A stretch of DNA of 12,087 nucleotides, taken from assembly GCA_014804495.1 (NCBI GenBank), contig JAAUZS010000086.1:1-12087 (forward strand), given 5' to 3'. A program made the translations under genes and the position numbers. Every line of letters begins with the position of its first letter. The stretch's first letter is position 1. Below the pieces are notes generated by a model, which saw only the letters and a list, made by a program, of their open reading frames with translations, was not told the origin of the DNA and searched no databases. The DNA is from Lachnospiraceae bacterium (lineage in GTDB: Bacteria > Bacillota > Clostridia > Lachnospirales > Lachnospiraceae). Positions 1 to 5,413 of this stretch are shown piece after piece.

Positions 1-2
1 CT

Positions 3-140
3 AAAGCAGGTTTTGCAATAGAGCGATTTATAGAAGAAACGGATGAGGAATCATTAAATGCAACAGGAGAGGTTGACCCTAAAACAAAGAAAGCAAAAAT
101 GATGCCTATTTCGTTTTGTATTAAGGCAAGGAAACTTTAG
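3..140 (+). CDS. Class I SAM-dependent methyltransferase, C-terminal fragment (cut by window edge)
   Basis: This is an open frame entering from the left edge and ending at TAG 138-140, with 45 residues visible. The tail reads ERFIEETDEES, then a charged stretch, then PISFCIKARKL. A final beta strand of the type 'P-x-F-x-x-I-K-A-R-K' is typical of the end of small class I SAM-dependent methyltransferases, where the last strands pack beside the cofactor sheet. The SAM-binding glycine loop would lie outside the window, so the assignment rests on the tail alone. The stop lies 45 bases before the GTG of the next gene with no terminator between, so the two could share a transcript. It could be another Rossmann-type protein; the reading frame itself is convincing. 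Confidence 0.5.
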   Translation, partial: KAGFAIERFIEETDEESLNATGEVDPKTKKAKMMPISFCIKARKL

Positions 141-185
141 AAGTACTAGGATAAATTACATTTTAGTTTTGACAGGGGGAAAATA

Positions 186-626
186 GTGGAAGTAAATAGG
201 ATAGAATCCAATGACTCAAAGTGGAATGCTCTTATCGAATATACAGAAAACTGCTCTTGGACAGCCGGAAAGCATCTTGCTTCAATGATGAGAGACAATG
301 CTTTTGACGAATGGGAAAGTGTTTTCGCTGCGACAACAGAGGATGAAATAATTGGATTCTGTACATTTCTCAAAACGGACTATTATCCGGAAAACCGATA
401 CTCACCTTGGATTAGCACTATTTTTGTCGATGAGAAATATCGTGGAAAGCGAATTAGCGAAAGAATGATTAATAAGGTTATTGAGTATGCAAAGGAGCAG
501 AATTTTTCTAAGGTTTATATCCCATCAGATATGACTGGATTTTATGAGAAATACGGATTTCAAAAAATTGATGAACTTCAAAATTATGGTGGAGATATTG
601 ATAATATTTTTGCAAGAGAAATATAG
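186..626 (+). CDS. GNAT family N-acetyltransferase (GTG start)
   Basis: This is a 146-residue single-domain acetyltransferase expected to move an acetyl group from acetyl-CoA to an amine; the substrate is unknown. Strand beta-4 and motif A lie at about residues 76-100 (STIFVDEKYRGKRISERM), and the terminal fold element FYEKYGF at 119-125 is a classic GNAT signature. The start is GTG at 186, preceded by an AGGGGGA ribosome site near 174-180; there is no closer in-frame ATG. The acetyl-CoA pyrophosphate loop reads RGKRIS (86-91) instead of the usual R/QxxGxG/A. I believe this variant also occurs in a GNAT subfamily with YRGxRxSE, so it need not mean loss of function. The frame continues past the stop into the tail of another GNAT (627-716). 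The gene probably ends at the hairpin at 741-786. Confidence 0.85.
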   Translation: MEVNRIESNDSKWNALIEYTENCSWTAGKHLASMMRDNAFDEWESVFAATTEDEIIGFCTFLKTDYYPENRYSPWISTIFVDEKYRGKRISERMINKVIEYAKEQNFSKVYIPSDMTGFYEKYGFQKIDELQNYGGDIDNIFAREI

Positions 627-716
627 TTGCTCATCTATACGAACGTTGATTATGTGGATTCCAATGCTTGCTATGAGAAAATAGGGTATGTGTTGAGGGA
701 AAACTTTGTACTATAG
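627..716 (+). pseudogene. Remnant C-terminus of a second GNAT acetyltransferase
   Basis: Directly after the stop of the preceding GNAT, and in the same frame, 29 codons run to TAG 714-716. They read LLIYTNVDYVDSNACYEKIG, then YVLRENFVL. The pattern 'LYTxxDYxxSNxxYEKIGYV' is the usual end of a different GNAT subfamily: strand beta-5, the helix with SN..CYEKIGY, then the last strand. The preceding gene already has its own complete GNAT C-terminus, so this is not a simple readthrough extension of the same domain. It looks like the leftover 3' end of a gene whose front part was lost or replaced. There is no start codon or ribosome site that would make it a gene. The GNAT resemblance is by eye over about 29 residues. 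Confidence 0.6.
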
Positions 717-740
717 GAGCTTGAACTTTTATACCACACA

Positions 741-786
741 AAAAACTAATGTCACTAAGAAATGATAAAGTGTGACATTAGTTTTT
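741..786. terminator. Bidirectional intrinsic terminator with perfect 15-bp arms
   Basis: Arms 741-755 (AAAAACTAATGTCAC) and 772-786 (GTGACATTAGTTTTT) are exact reverse complements around a 16-nt loop. The T-run at 782-786 follows the stem for plus-strand transcripts. The A-run at 741-745 gives a T-run for minus-strand transcripts. It lies between the converging acetyltransferase remnant (ends 716) and transglutaminase gene (ends 797), which is the expected place for a shared terminator. Confidence 0.85.
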
Positions 787-796
787 CTGCATAGCG

Positions 797-1705
797 TTAT
801 CCAAAAGTATCGTAATAGATGTTCTGTGTATTATTTGTCAAAATAGACAGCTTTTCATTTGTAGCATGCAAATGTTCTATCTTATCCATGTTTTTGTCAG
901 GTTCTGCCAGCAATTCCGCCAAATAATCAAGTTCGCATAATTCACTCTCATTCAGTGTCTGTATTCCGTGGCGAAGATATAAGGGCTGATAAGAATAAAA
1001 AATTTCATTATTCATCAATGCATGAAAATCCATAAACAAGTATTCACAGACACCTTCCAATGGATTTGGTGAAAAAACGTCTAATTTTTTATTTAACGTA
1101 TTTTTTCTCATACCAAGCCATGCTTCTGATGCAGTTACAAATTTCCGACGGGGTAAATCAAATTGGCTGTAACCAAAACGCGGTTCATATTCATAGTAAC
1201 CGTCAACATCTGCCAAAACCCATCTGTTTTCATTAAAATCCCAATACTCATTAACCCAATGTTCCATATAGCTGTCACCTGCATCGCCAAAATCCATAAA
1301 TCCGGCCCTCGAACGGCAGGGGATTCCTTTCGCCTTTAAAATTGCGCTAAATAATACAGAAGCCTGTCGGCAGGATACAGTAATCCTTTTTGTTACGTCT
1401 CTGTTCTTCGTAAATCCCGTTTCATCTAAACGTAAAATACCTGCAATCATGGCTACAGCTGTTATATATAATTCATCTTCATTTTTAAAACGGTGCTTAG
1501 GATAGGACGCAAATTTTCCAAAATAAGTATCTTCCAAATAAGGAGAAGGCTCTGTAAAATACATAGATGGATGGGTAATTTGATCGCAAACCAACATCCC
1601 TATGGAAGGAATGTCATCCGGTAACGATAATATAAATTCTTTATACTTTCCTACATATGTATAAATACTGGTTTCTAAGTAGCGCTGATAAATATTTTCA
1701 TTCAT
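797..1705 (-). CDS. Transglutaminase-like domain protein
   Basis: This is a 302-residue soluble protein with a transglutaminase-like (papain-fold) core. The likely catalytic Cys is C112 in VSCRQASVLFSAILKAKGIP (107-129 region). The His is H149 in MEHWVNEYW, and the Asp is D166 in NRWVLADVD. This Cys-His-Asp order and spacing matches the bacterial transglutaminase-core family, whose members act as peptidases, amidases or crosslinkers. There is no signal peptide or membrane segment, so it is probably cytoplasmic. The ATG at 1703-1705 has AAAGGA about 7 nt upstream and a stronger AGGAGG at 1720-1725 (14 nt away). A promoter lies at 1762-1790. It is transcribed alone, opposite to its neighbours, and ends at the hairpin 741-786. 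The C-terminal 120 residues have no motif I recognise. The substrate is unknown. Confidence 0.85.
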   Translation of the reverse strand: MNENIYQRYLETSIYTYVGKYKEFILSLPDDIPSIGMLVCDQITHPSMYFTEPSPYLEDTYFGKFASYPKHRFKNEDELYITAVAMIAGILRLDETGFTKNRDVTKRITVSCRQASVLFSAILKAKGIPCRSRAGFMDFGDAGDSYMEHWVNEYWDFNENRWVLADVDGYYEYEPRFGYSQFDLPRRKFVTASEAWLGMRKNTLNKKLDVFSPNPLEGVCEYLFMDFHALMNNEIFYSYQPLYLRHGIQTLNESELCELDYLAELLAEPDKNMDKIEHLHATNEKLSILTNNTQNIYYDTFG

Positions 1706-1761
1706 GTGATTTCCTTTAACCTCCTAATATTTTGTAAGAGTAGGCGCCTGCTATGGTTAAA

Positions 1762-1790
1762 ATGCTATCAAATTAAAAAAATTACGTCAA
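1762..1790 (-). promoter_or_regulatory. Sigma-A type promoter for the transglutaminase-like gene
   Basis: On the minus strand TTGACG (1785-1790) is followed after exactly 17 nt by TAGCAT (1762-1767). The -35 matches the consensus at 5 of 6 positions and the -10 at 4 of 6. It sits 57 bases upstream of the ATG at 1705, with a ribosome site between. It is the only well-spaced candidate I found in this gap for the minus-strand gene. Confidence 0.5.
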
Positions 1791-1927
1791 TGAAAAAGTA
1801 TATAAGTATATATTATGCTTTTCTTCGCTTCGTTACATTCAATCTTCATCTGCTTGACTATGGCTGGAAGGATAAGAATTGTTGGGGGTGGCAGTTGCAG
1901 AGCCCTATATTCTATAGTGGTCAATAG
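1790..1927 (+). CDS. Possible 45-residue small protein, or gene remnant
   Basis: ATG 1790 opens a 45-codon frame ending at TAG 1925-1927. The N-terminus is MKKYISIYYAFLRFVTFNLH, hydrophobic and aromatic with a basic start. It is followed by a Trp-rich tail with DYGWKDKNCWGW and QSPIFYSG. The composition is not random-looking, and an aromatic-rich tail of this kind can belong to a real small protein. However, there is no clear ribosome binding site: the upstream bases are AAATTACGTCA. The frame also overlaps both the transglutaminase promoter and the -35 of the next gene. It could be a decayed gene fragment. I do not recognise the family. Confidence 0.25.
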   Translation: MKKYISIYYAFLRFVTFNLHLLDYGWKDKNCWGWQLQSPIFYSGQ

Positions 1928-1946
1928 AGTGTAAAAGTGATATAAT
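1918..1946 (+). promoter_or_regulatory. Sigma-A type promoter for the 98-residue gene
   Basis: TGGTCA (1918-1923, 4 of 6 consensus positions) and a perfect TATAAT (1941-1946) are separated by 17 nt. The element lies 89 bases before the ATG at 2036. It would start transcription of the plus-strand run of small genes. Confidence 0.5.
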
Positions 1947-2035
1947 TAAACATAATTTGGACTTATATAAAGAATTGTTAGGTGAAAGAAATATATTTTA
2001 GTGGTATAGAAAATCGAAGGTAAATGAGGTAGTAA

Positions 2036-2332
2036 ATGGCAGAATATGATTTTGAAACAATAAAAACTCTATTACTGAAGAGTATAGATAATGGGTGGGA
2101 AGCAGAATTAACACTATATATGAATAGCAGAGAATATATGATTATTATTTATGAGGATCATTGTTCTTTTCAAAAATGTGGTTACAAAGATGGGAGTGGC
2201 GAATATTACTTCGCGTCTTTAGACGAATTATATGTGGCGGAGCAGGTTGACGGGATTATTTTAAAAAGAGATTGGGAAAAAATAGAGCATTTGGATTGTG
2301 TGGACTTTGAAATGCAAGGATTTTGGAGATAA
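2036..2332 (+). CDS. Conserved-looking hypothetical protein, 98 residues
   Basis: A small acidic protein, which I cannot assign to a named family. The sequence alternates predicted helix (ETIKTLLLKSIDNGW, 7-21), two strands (AELTLYMNSREYMIIIYED) and a further strand with the motif CSFQKCGY. It ends in a helical part (FASLDELYVAEQVDGIILKRDWEKIEHLD, about 60-88). The strand-helix arrangement in a short acidic protein resembles bacterial immunity-type or regulatory small proteins, but that is inference only. ATG 2036 has GAGGT at 2026-2030, and a good promoter lies at 1918-1946. The next gene starts 75 bases downstream without a terminator, so it may be cotranscribed with the SWIM-domain gene. 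Confidence 0.75.
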   Translation: MAEYDFETIKTLLLKSIDNGWEAELTLYMNSREYMIIIYEDHCSFQKCGYKDGSGEYYFASLDELYVAEQVDGIILKRDWEKIEHLDCVDFEMQGFWR

Positions 2333-2407
2333 TATATACATATTTTTGAAAAATAATATTGATAAGTATTCATAGTTAGTATTGAAAGTGAAACGAGGAA
2401 AATTTGC

Positions 2408-2839
2408 ATGGGATTGATTGAAATAGCCAGTAACAATTCGGTTTGGCGTGGAATGGATTATTATAATAACAAAAAAGTTGTTTCATGGGAATCCTCTGGA
2501 ACAGGTATTTATGAAGGTGTGGTTTCTGGAAGTGAGGGTAATACTTATATAGTACATATAGACACAGAGCATCCAAGAAAATCTTCTTGTAATTGCCCCT
2601 TTGCAGATGGAAGACGTGTTGTGTGTAAGCATATGATTGCATTGTATTTTACAGCGGAGCCTAAAGTGGCAGAAGACTTTCTGAAAGAAGTAGAAAAGTG
2701 GGAGGCTAAGGAAGCGGAAAGAGAGCAGCAACATTATGAAGAAATGAAAAAATATGTGAAAAGCCTTTCTAAAACAGAACTGCAGGAGCAATTGTTGGAT
2801 GCATTGTTGCAGCTTGAGGAGAGAAGAAATTATTGGTGA
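2408..2839 (+). CDS. SWIM zinc-finger domain protein
   Basis: This is a 143-residue protein. Its centre has the SWIM zinc-binding pattern CxCx(n)CxH: C61, C63, C73 and H75 in SCNCPFADGRRVVCKHMIAL. SWIM fingers bind zinc and usually mediate DNA or protein contacts, for example in SWI2/SNF2-type helicases, MuDR transposases and RecA-associated Sws proteins. The N-terminal 55 residues form the usual preceding beta-rich part: GxxYYxxxKV, then IYEGVVSGS..YIVHI. The C-terminal 60 residues are strongly charged and helical, likely a coiled coil (KEVEKWEAKEAEREQQHYEE). No helicase or transposase domain is attached. ATG 2408 has GAGG at 2395-2398. It is likely transcribed with the preceding gene. Partner unknown. 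Confidence 0.85.
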   Translation: MGLIEIASNNSVWRGMDYYNNKKVVSWESSGTGIYEGVVSGSEGNTYIVHIDTEHPRKSSCNCPFADGRRVVCKHMIALYFTAEPKVAEDFLKEVEKWEAKEAEREQQHYEEMKKYVKSLSKTELQEQLLDALLQLEERRNYW

Positions 2840-2855
2840 TAGTTCATTAAAAATG

Positions 2856-2883
2856 TTGCTGATTATTTTTAGGAAGATACAAT
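2856..2883 (+). promoter_or_regulatory. Weak promoter candidate upstream of the DUF3791-DUF3990 cassette
   Basis: TTGCTG (2856-2861, 3 of 6) and TACAAT (2878-2883, 5 of 6) are 16 nt apart. The -10 overlaps one half of a short inverted repeat, ACAAT at 2879-2883 and ATTGT at 2894-2898 with 10 nt between. An antitoxin-type repressor could bind such a site, but 5-bp arms in AT-rich DNA are weak evidence. Confidence 0.25.
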
Positions 2884-2922
2884 GTAATTATAGATTGTGT
2901 TAATAATTAGGAGGACATCATT

Positions 2923-3141
2923 ATGACCAGAACTGACAATGTATTAAATATGCAGATAACAATTGCCAACTGCATGAAACAGGAATGGAATATTGATTTT
3001 AGTAAAGTCAGTGATATTTTAGATAAATATGATTTGCTTTCCTATATTGATACCTGTTATGAGGAATACAATTCTATGGGAATAAAAGGTATTTTAAAGG
3101 ATTTGAAGTCTTATATTTATGCAATAGAGGAGGGTGCATGA
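2923..3141 (+). CDS. DUF3791 domain protein, candidate partner or antitoxin of DUF3990
   Basis: This 72-residue protein contains the features I associate with DUF3791. The first is a helical part (NVLNMQITIANCMKQEW). Next comes KVSDILDKYDLLSYIDTCYEEYNSMG (27-52), and a C-terminal helix KGILKDLKSYIYAIEEGA. In this family the 'YxLLSYIxxxYxxxxxxG...DL' core is the conserved stretch. DUF3791 genes are commonly found next to DUF3990 genes, as here. ATG 2923 has a perfect AGGAGG at 2909-2914. The TGA at 3139-3141 lies one base before the ATG of the DUF3990 gene, so translation is probably coupled. A neutralising or DNA-binding role is inferred from position and size; I see no recognised DNA-binding motif. 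Confidence 0.8.
   Translation: MTRTDNVLNMQITIANCMKQEWNIDFSKVSDILDKYDLLSYIDTCYEEYNSMGIKGILKDLKSYIYAIEEGA
3129..3133 (+). promoter_or_regulatory. Ribosome binding site fixing the DUF3990 start at 3143
   Basis: GGAGG at 3129-3133 lies 9 nt before ATG 3143. A GTG at 3134, in the same frame, directly abuts this site and cannot be used with it. The site lies inside the end of the DUF3791 gene, which supports translational coupling. Confidence 0.75.
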
Positions 3142-3142
3142 C

Positions 3143-3712
3143 ATGAAGGACTTATTCCATGGAACAACCTATGATATCAATGAAATCGAAGTGACAATGG
3201 GTAAGGGATATAAAGATTTTGGAAAAGGATTTTACGCTACTTCAGTAAAAATCCATGCAGAAAATATTGCCAGAAGGAACAAGCGTATACTTGAAGCAAG
3301 AGAGGCTAAGATACGACAGCGAAATCCAAAATATAGAACAAAAACATTTCATGCATACAGATATAATTTGGAATTTGATGACAGATGTATTGATAATCCG
3401 GAAAATTTGAAGATAAAGGTATTTAAGGAAGCAAACAGGGAGTGGGTACGATTTATCTTGATGAATCGGGATTCAGATAACTCTGTTCATGATTATGATA
3501 TTGTGATTGGTCCGACAGCAGATGAAAATACCGTTACTGTAATTAATTCATATAAGGAAGAATTAATTGCAGCAAATTATTCAGATGAATTATTAGATGC
3601 TTTAATAAAGGAACTGGAACCAGAGAACTTACCTAAGCAATATTTTTTTGGAACAAGTGCTGCAATTCAAAAGCTTCAATTTAAAAAAATCAGAAGGGAG
3701 ATTGTGGGATGA
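3143..3712 (+). CDS. DUF3990 protein, ADP-ribosyltransferase-like candidate toxin
   Basis: This is a 189-residue protein. The N-terminus LFHGT (H6) followed by KDFGKGFYAT (Y31) is the opening of the H-Y-E/Q class of ADP-ribosyltransferase folds. There His and Tyr grip NAD and a later E, D or Q completes the site. HDYDIVIGPTADENT (116-130) is the hallmark central motif of DUF3990. A terminal PKQYFFGTSAAIQKLQF (164-180) supplies Q166 as a possible third residue. From these the protein likely uses NAD to modify a host or foreign target; this activity is inferred, not established for the family. ATG 3143 is chosen over GTG 3134 because of the ribosome site at 3129-3133. It overlaps the next gene by 4 bases (ATGA). 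Length and motifs look intact. Confidence 0.85.
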   Translation: MKDLFHGTTYDINEIEVTMGKGYKDFGKGFYATSVKIHAENIARRNKRILEAREAKIRQRNPKYRTKTFHAYRYNLEFDDRCIDNPENLKIKVFKEANREWVRFILMNRDSDNSVHDYDIVIGPTADENTVTVINSYKEELIAANYSDELLDALIKELEPENLPKQYFFGTSAAIQKLQFKKIRREIVG

Positions 3713-3951
3713 AAGCATCAAGTGTTAATATTAATAAATCAATACAGGCGATATCCCTTTATTTAGTGCACCGCATCAGTGAAGAAGAAAATTGCTCCAA
3801 TGAAGTTGCACTAAAAAAACTGTTAAAAACAATGACCTATGAATTGTTGCAGGATAAAGAGTCAGAGTTATATGCAGAGTCGCCGGAGTATGTATGGAGC
3901 ATGCTTGGCGATGAGAAAAACGGAAATATGGAATCATGGATAAAAGAATGA
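3709..3951 (+). CDS. Small helical protein coupled to DUF3990
   Basis: An 80-residue protein starting inside the last codon of the DUF3990 gene (ATGA overlap), so it is almost certainly translated with it. It is all helical by appearance: INKSIQAISLYLVHRISEEE (9-28), NEVALKKLLKTMTYELLQDK (32-51), then ESPEYVWSMLGDEK (58-71). Small proteins of the form 'Y-L-V-x-x-I-[AS]-E..., L-x-x-L-L...T..Y-x-L-L-x-D..., S-P-E-Y-V' occur beside DUF3990 genes. They may be a second accessory or antitoxin component. I cannot name a characterised family. An alternative is a ribbon-helix-helix-like or adaptor protein; no DNA-binding motif is obvious. Confidence 0.8.
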   Translation: MKASSVNINKSIQAISLYLVHRISEEENCSNEVALKKLLKTMTYELLQDKESELYAESPEYVWSMLGDEKNGNMESWIKE

Positions 3952-3966
3952 ATAAGTAAATTGCCT

Positions 3967-3973
3967 AAGGAGG
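3967..3973 (+). promoter_or_regulatory. Ribosome binding site fixing the next start at 3982
   Basis: AAGGAGG at 3967-3973 is 8 nt before ATG 3982. The frame is also open back to a TTG at 3961, but that codon lies upstream of the site and has no ribosome site of its own. Confidence 0.8.
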
Positions 3974-3981
3974 AATACATA

Positions 3982-4422
3982 ATGGATCATTTGAAGTGTT
4001 GGCTGAGTGATTTATTTAATGTAATTGAAAGCGATGAGCGGTCTCAAAATTATATTGAACTATTAAAAAAGTGTGGAGGAAACTGTGCAAAAAGAAATTT
4101 ATTACCTTATGTGAATGGGTTGAAAGAAGAACTGGACGGAAAAAGTGATATGTCAAATATTGCTGAAATAATCAGCAGGCATACGGGCGCTGAATGTATT
4201 CCTGCAGCAAACGGATTTATTTTGACATATAATCGTGGTAAAGGATGTGATTGTGCTTTAGTCAATGGTGAATATGTAGCTTCTCCGGTTTTTTGTAATT
4301 GTACATTGGGTTTCCATGAAACTGTTTGGAGTACTATGTTTGAAAGACCTGTTACAGTAGAGTTATTAGAAACTTTTTTGCGTGGGGGAAATTGCTGCTC
4401 GCAAAAGATAACATTTTTATAA
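3982..4422 (+). CDS. Cysteine-rich conserved hypothetical protein
   Basis: This 146-residue protein has ten cysteines: C6, C31, C35, C72, C89, C91, C105, C107, C138 and C139. Pairs occur as CGGNC (31-35), GCDCAL (88-93), FCNCTLGF (104-111) and GGNCC (136-139). The segment from about 86 on (RGKGCDCAL, SPVFCNCTLGF, ERPVTVELLETFLRGGNCC) looks like a conserved Firmicutes family. In it, glycine- and cysteine-rich turns precede a 'F-x-R-P-V-x-V-E-L-L' strand-helix unit. Clustered CxC pairs suggest metal or iron-sulfur binding or redox chemistry, which is inference. It has no signal peptide or membrane segment. It starts 30 bases after the DUF3990 cassette and may be cotranscribed with it. I cannot name the family with confidence. 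Confidence 0.75.
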   Translation: MDHLKCWLSDLFNVIESDERSQNYIELLKKCGGNCAKRNLLPYVNGLKEELDGKSDMSNIAEIISRHTGAECIPAANGFILTYNRGKGCDCALVNGEYVASPVFCNCTLGFHETVWSTMFERPVTVELLETFLRGGNCCSQKITFL

Positions 4423-4522
4423 TATTTTATATATAATAATCGAAGTCTATTTATAATGATAAACGAAAGAACTTACCCCATATATTTGGCTTGTAAGTAA
4501 TATAAAGGAAAGGTGAAAATAT

Positions 4523-5365
4523 ATGGATAAGTTATTGATAATTGATGGCAGTAATTTGCTTTTTCAAATGTTTTATGGTATGCCGGCCAGGATTGTTAAT
4601 AGTCATGGCAAAGCAATACAAGGAACGCTTGGCTTTGTAGGAGCATTGTTAAAGATAATAAGAAAGGTTAGACCTACACATATTCTTGTTGTATTCGATG
4701 GAGAACACGAAAACAGTCGTTGTGAAATAGATGCTGATTATAAAGCGAATAGAATTGACTATAGTATGGTCGATGAAGAAGAAAATCCGTTCTCACAATT
4801 GCCGGATGTTTATAAAGCATTGGATTATTTGGGCATAAACTACATAGAAACAACCGATTGTGAAGCCGATGATATGATAACGAGTTATGCATTGTCTTTT
4901 TGTGATAACACTAATATTGTTATAAGTTCTTTTGACAGCGATTTCTTTCAGTTGATTAGTGAACGTGTTTCAATATTAAGATATCGAGGTGACAAAACTA
5001 TGATATGCTCATCTCAATACATTATTGATAAGTATGGTATTTACCCTGATCAGTATGCGTATTTTAAATCTCTGGTGGGCGATACTGCGGACAATATAAA
5101 AGGGGCAGAAAAAATCGGTATTAAAACGGCTGCTTTGCTTTTAAGAAAATTTGGAACACTGGAAAATATCATTGGTAATGCCGAGAACATAGATAAGCCG
5201 TCTATAAAAAAATCAATAATAGAAAACACAGACAGAATTAGAAAAAATTATGAACTGATAAAGCTGGAAAATAATCAGCTTATACCATACGATAAATGTG
5301 ATTTGGAATTTATGAATACAAGTAAAACAACGACAGAAGTTTTGAAAGGGATAGGCATAAAATGA
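4523..5365 (+). CDS. Stand-alone 5'-3' exonuclease (FEN / Pol I N-terminal type)
   Basis: This 280-residue protein matches the 5'-nuclease domain of DNA polymerase I without a polymerase domain. It shows the metal-binding acidic residues of the family in order. These are D8 in IIDGSNLLFQMF, D59 in VVFDGE, E114/D116/D117 in DCEADDMI, D138/D140 in SSFDSDFFQLI, and D187/D190 in SLVGDTADNIKG. The arch helix has YKANR (73-77). The helix-three-turn-helix DNA-binding element follows at about 190-216 (GIKTAALLLRKFGTLENI). The protein should cut 5' flaps or resect 5' ends of DNA or RNA-DNA hybrids in replication and repair. ATG 4523 has an AAGGAAAGGTGA leader. The motif VGDTADN differs slightly from the common SGDxSDN but keeps both aspartates. 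A phage or accessory origin is possible, since core Pol I normally supplies this activity. Confidence 0.9.
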   Translation: MDKLLIIDGSNLLFQMFYGMPARIVNSHGKAIQGTLGFVGALLKIIRKVRPTHILVVFDGEHENSRCEIDADYKANRIDYSMVDEEENPFSQLPDVYKALDYLGINYIETTDCEADDMITSYALSFCDNTNIVISSFDSDFFQLISERVSILRYRGDKTMICSSQYIIDKYGIYPDQYAYFKSLVGDTADNIKGAEKIGIKTAALLLRKFGTLENIIGNAENIDKPSIKKSIIENTDRIRKNYELIKLENNQLIPYDKCDLEFMNTSKTTTEVLKGIGIK

Positions 5366-5413
5366 GTTTCATTTAACATAAAAAATATAGTTTGCCAGCT
5401 TTGGGGAGATTTT

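Larger units (their letters stand above)
1706..2035. other. 330-base divergent intergenic stretch without a confident gene
   Basis: This gap separates the minus-strand transglutaminase-like gene from the plus-strand gene cluster. It holds the minus-strand promoter (1762-1790), a doubtful 45-codon reading frame (1790-1927), a plus-strand promoter (1918-1946) and the leader of the 98-residue gene. No RNA gene, riboswitch-like fold, repeat or insertion-sequence end was seen. Confidence 0.6.

Noticed and set aside
1706..1789. Upstream GTG-started extension of the 45-codon frame back to 1706
   Set aside because: It overlaps the leader and ribosome site of the transglutaminase-like gene and has no ribosome site of its own.
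2206..2791. Minus-strand open frames opposite the SWIM gene
   Set aside because: Antisense of a gene with a clear zinc-finger motif; Phe/Tyr/His-rich composition typical of shadow frames.
4418..4457. Several TATAAT-like hexamers after the cysteine-rich gene
   Set aside because: The region is almost pure A/T and none has a -35 at 16-18 nt, so I cannot pick a promoter.
4471..4498. Possible hairpin ACTTAC...GTAAGT before the exonuclease gene
   Set aside because: Only 6-bp AT-rich arms with a long loop and no T-run; not a credible terminator or riboswitch.
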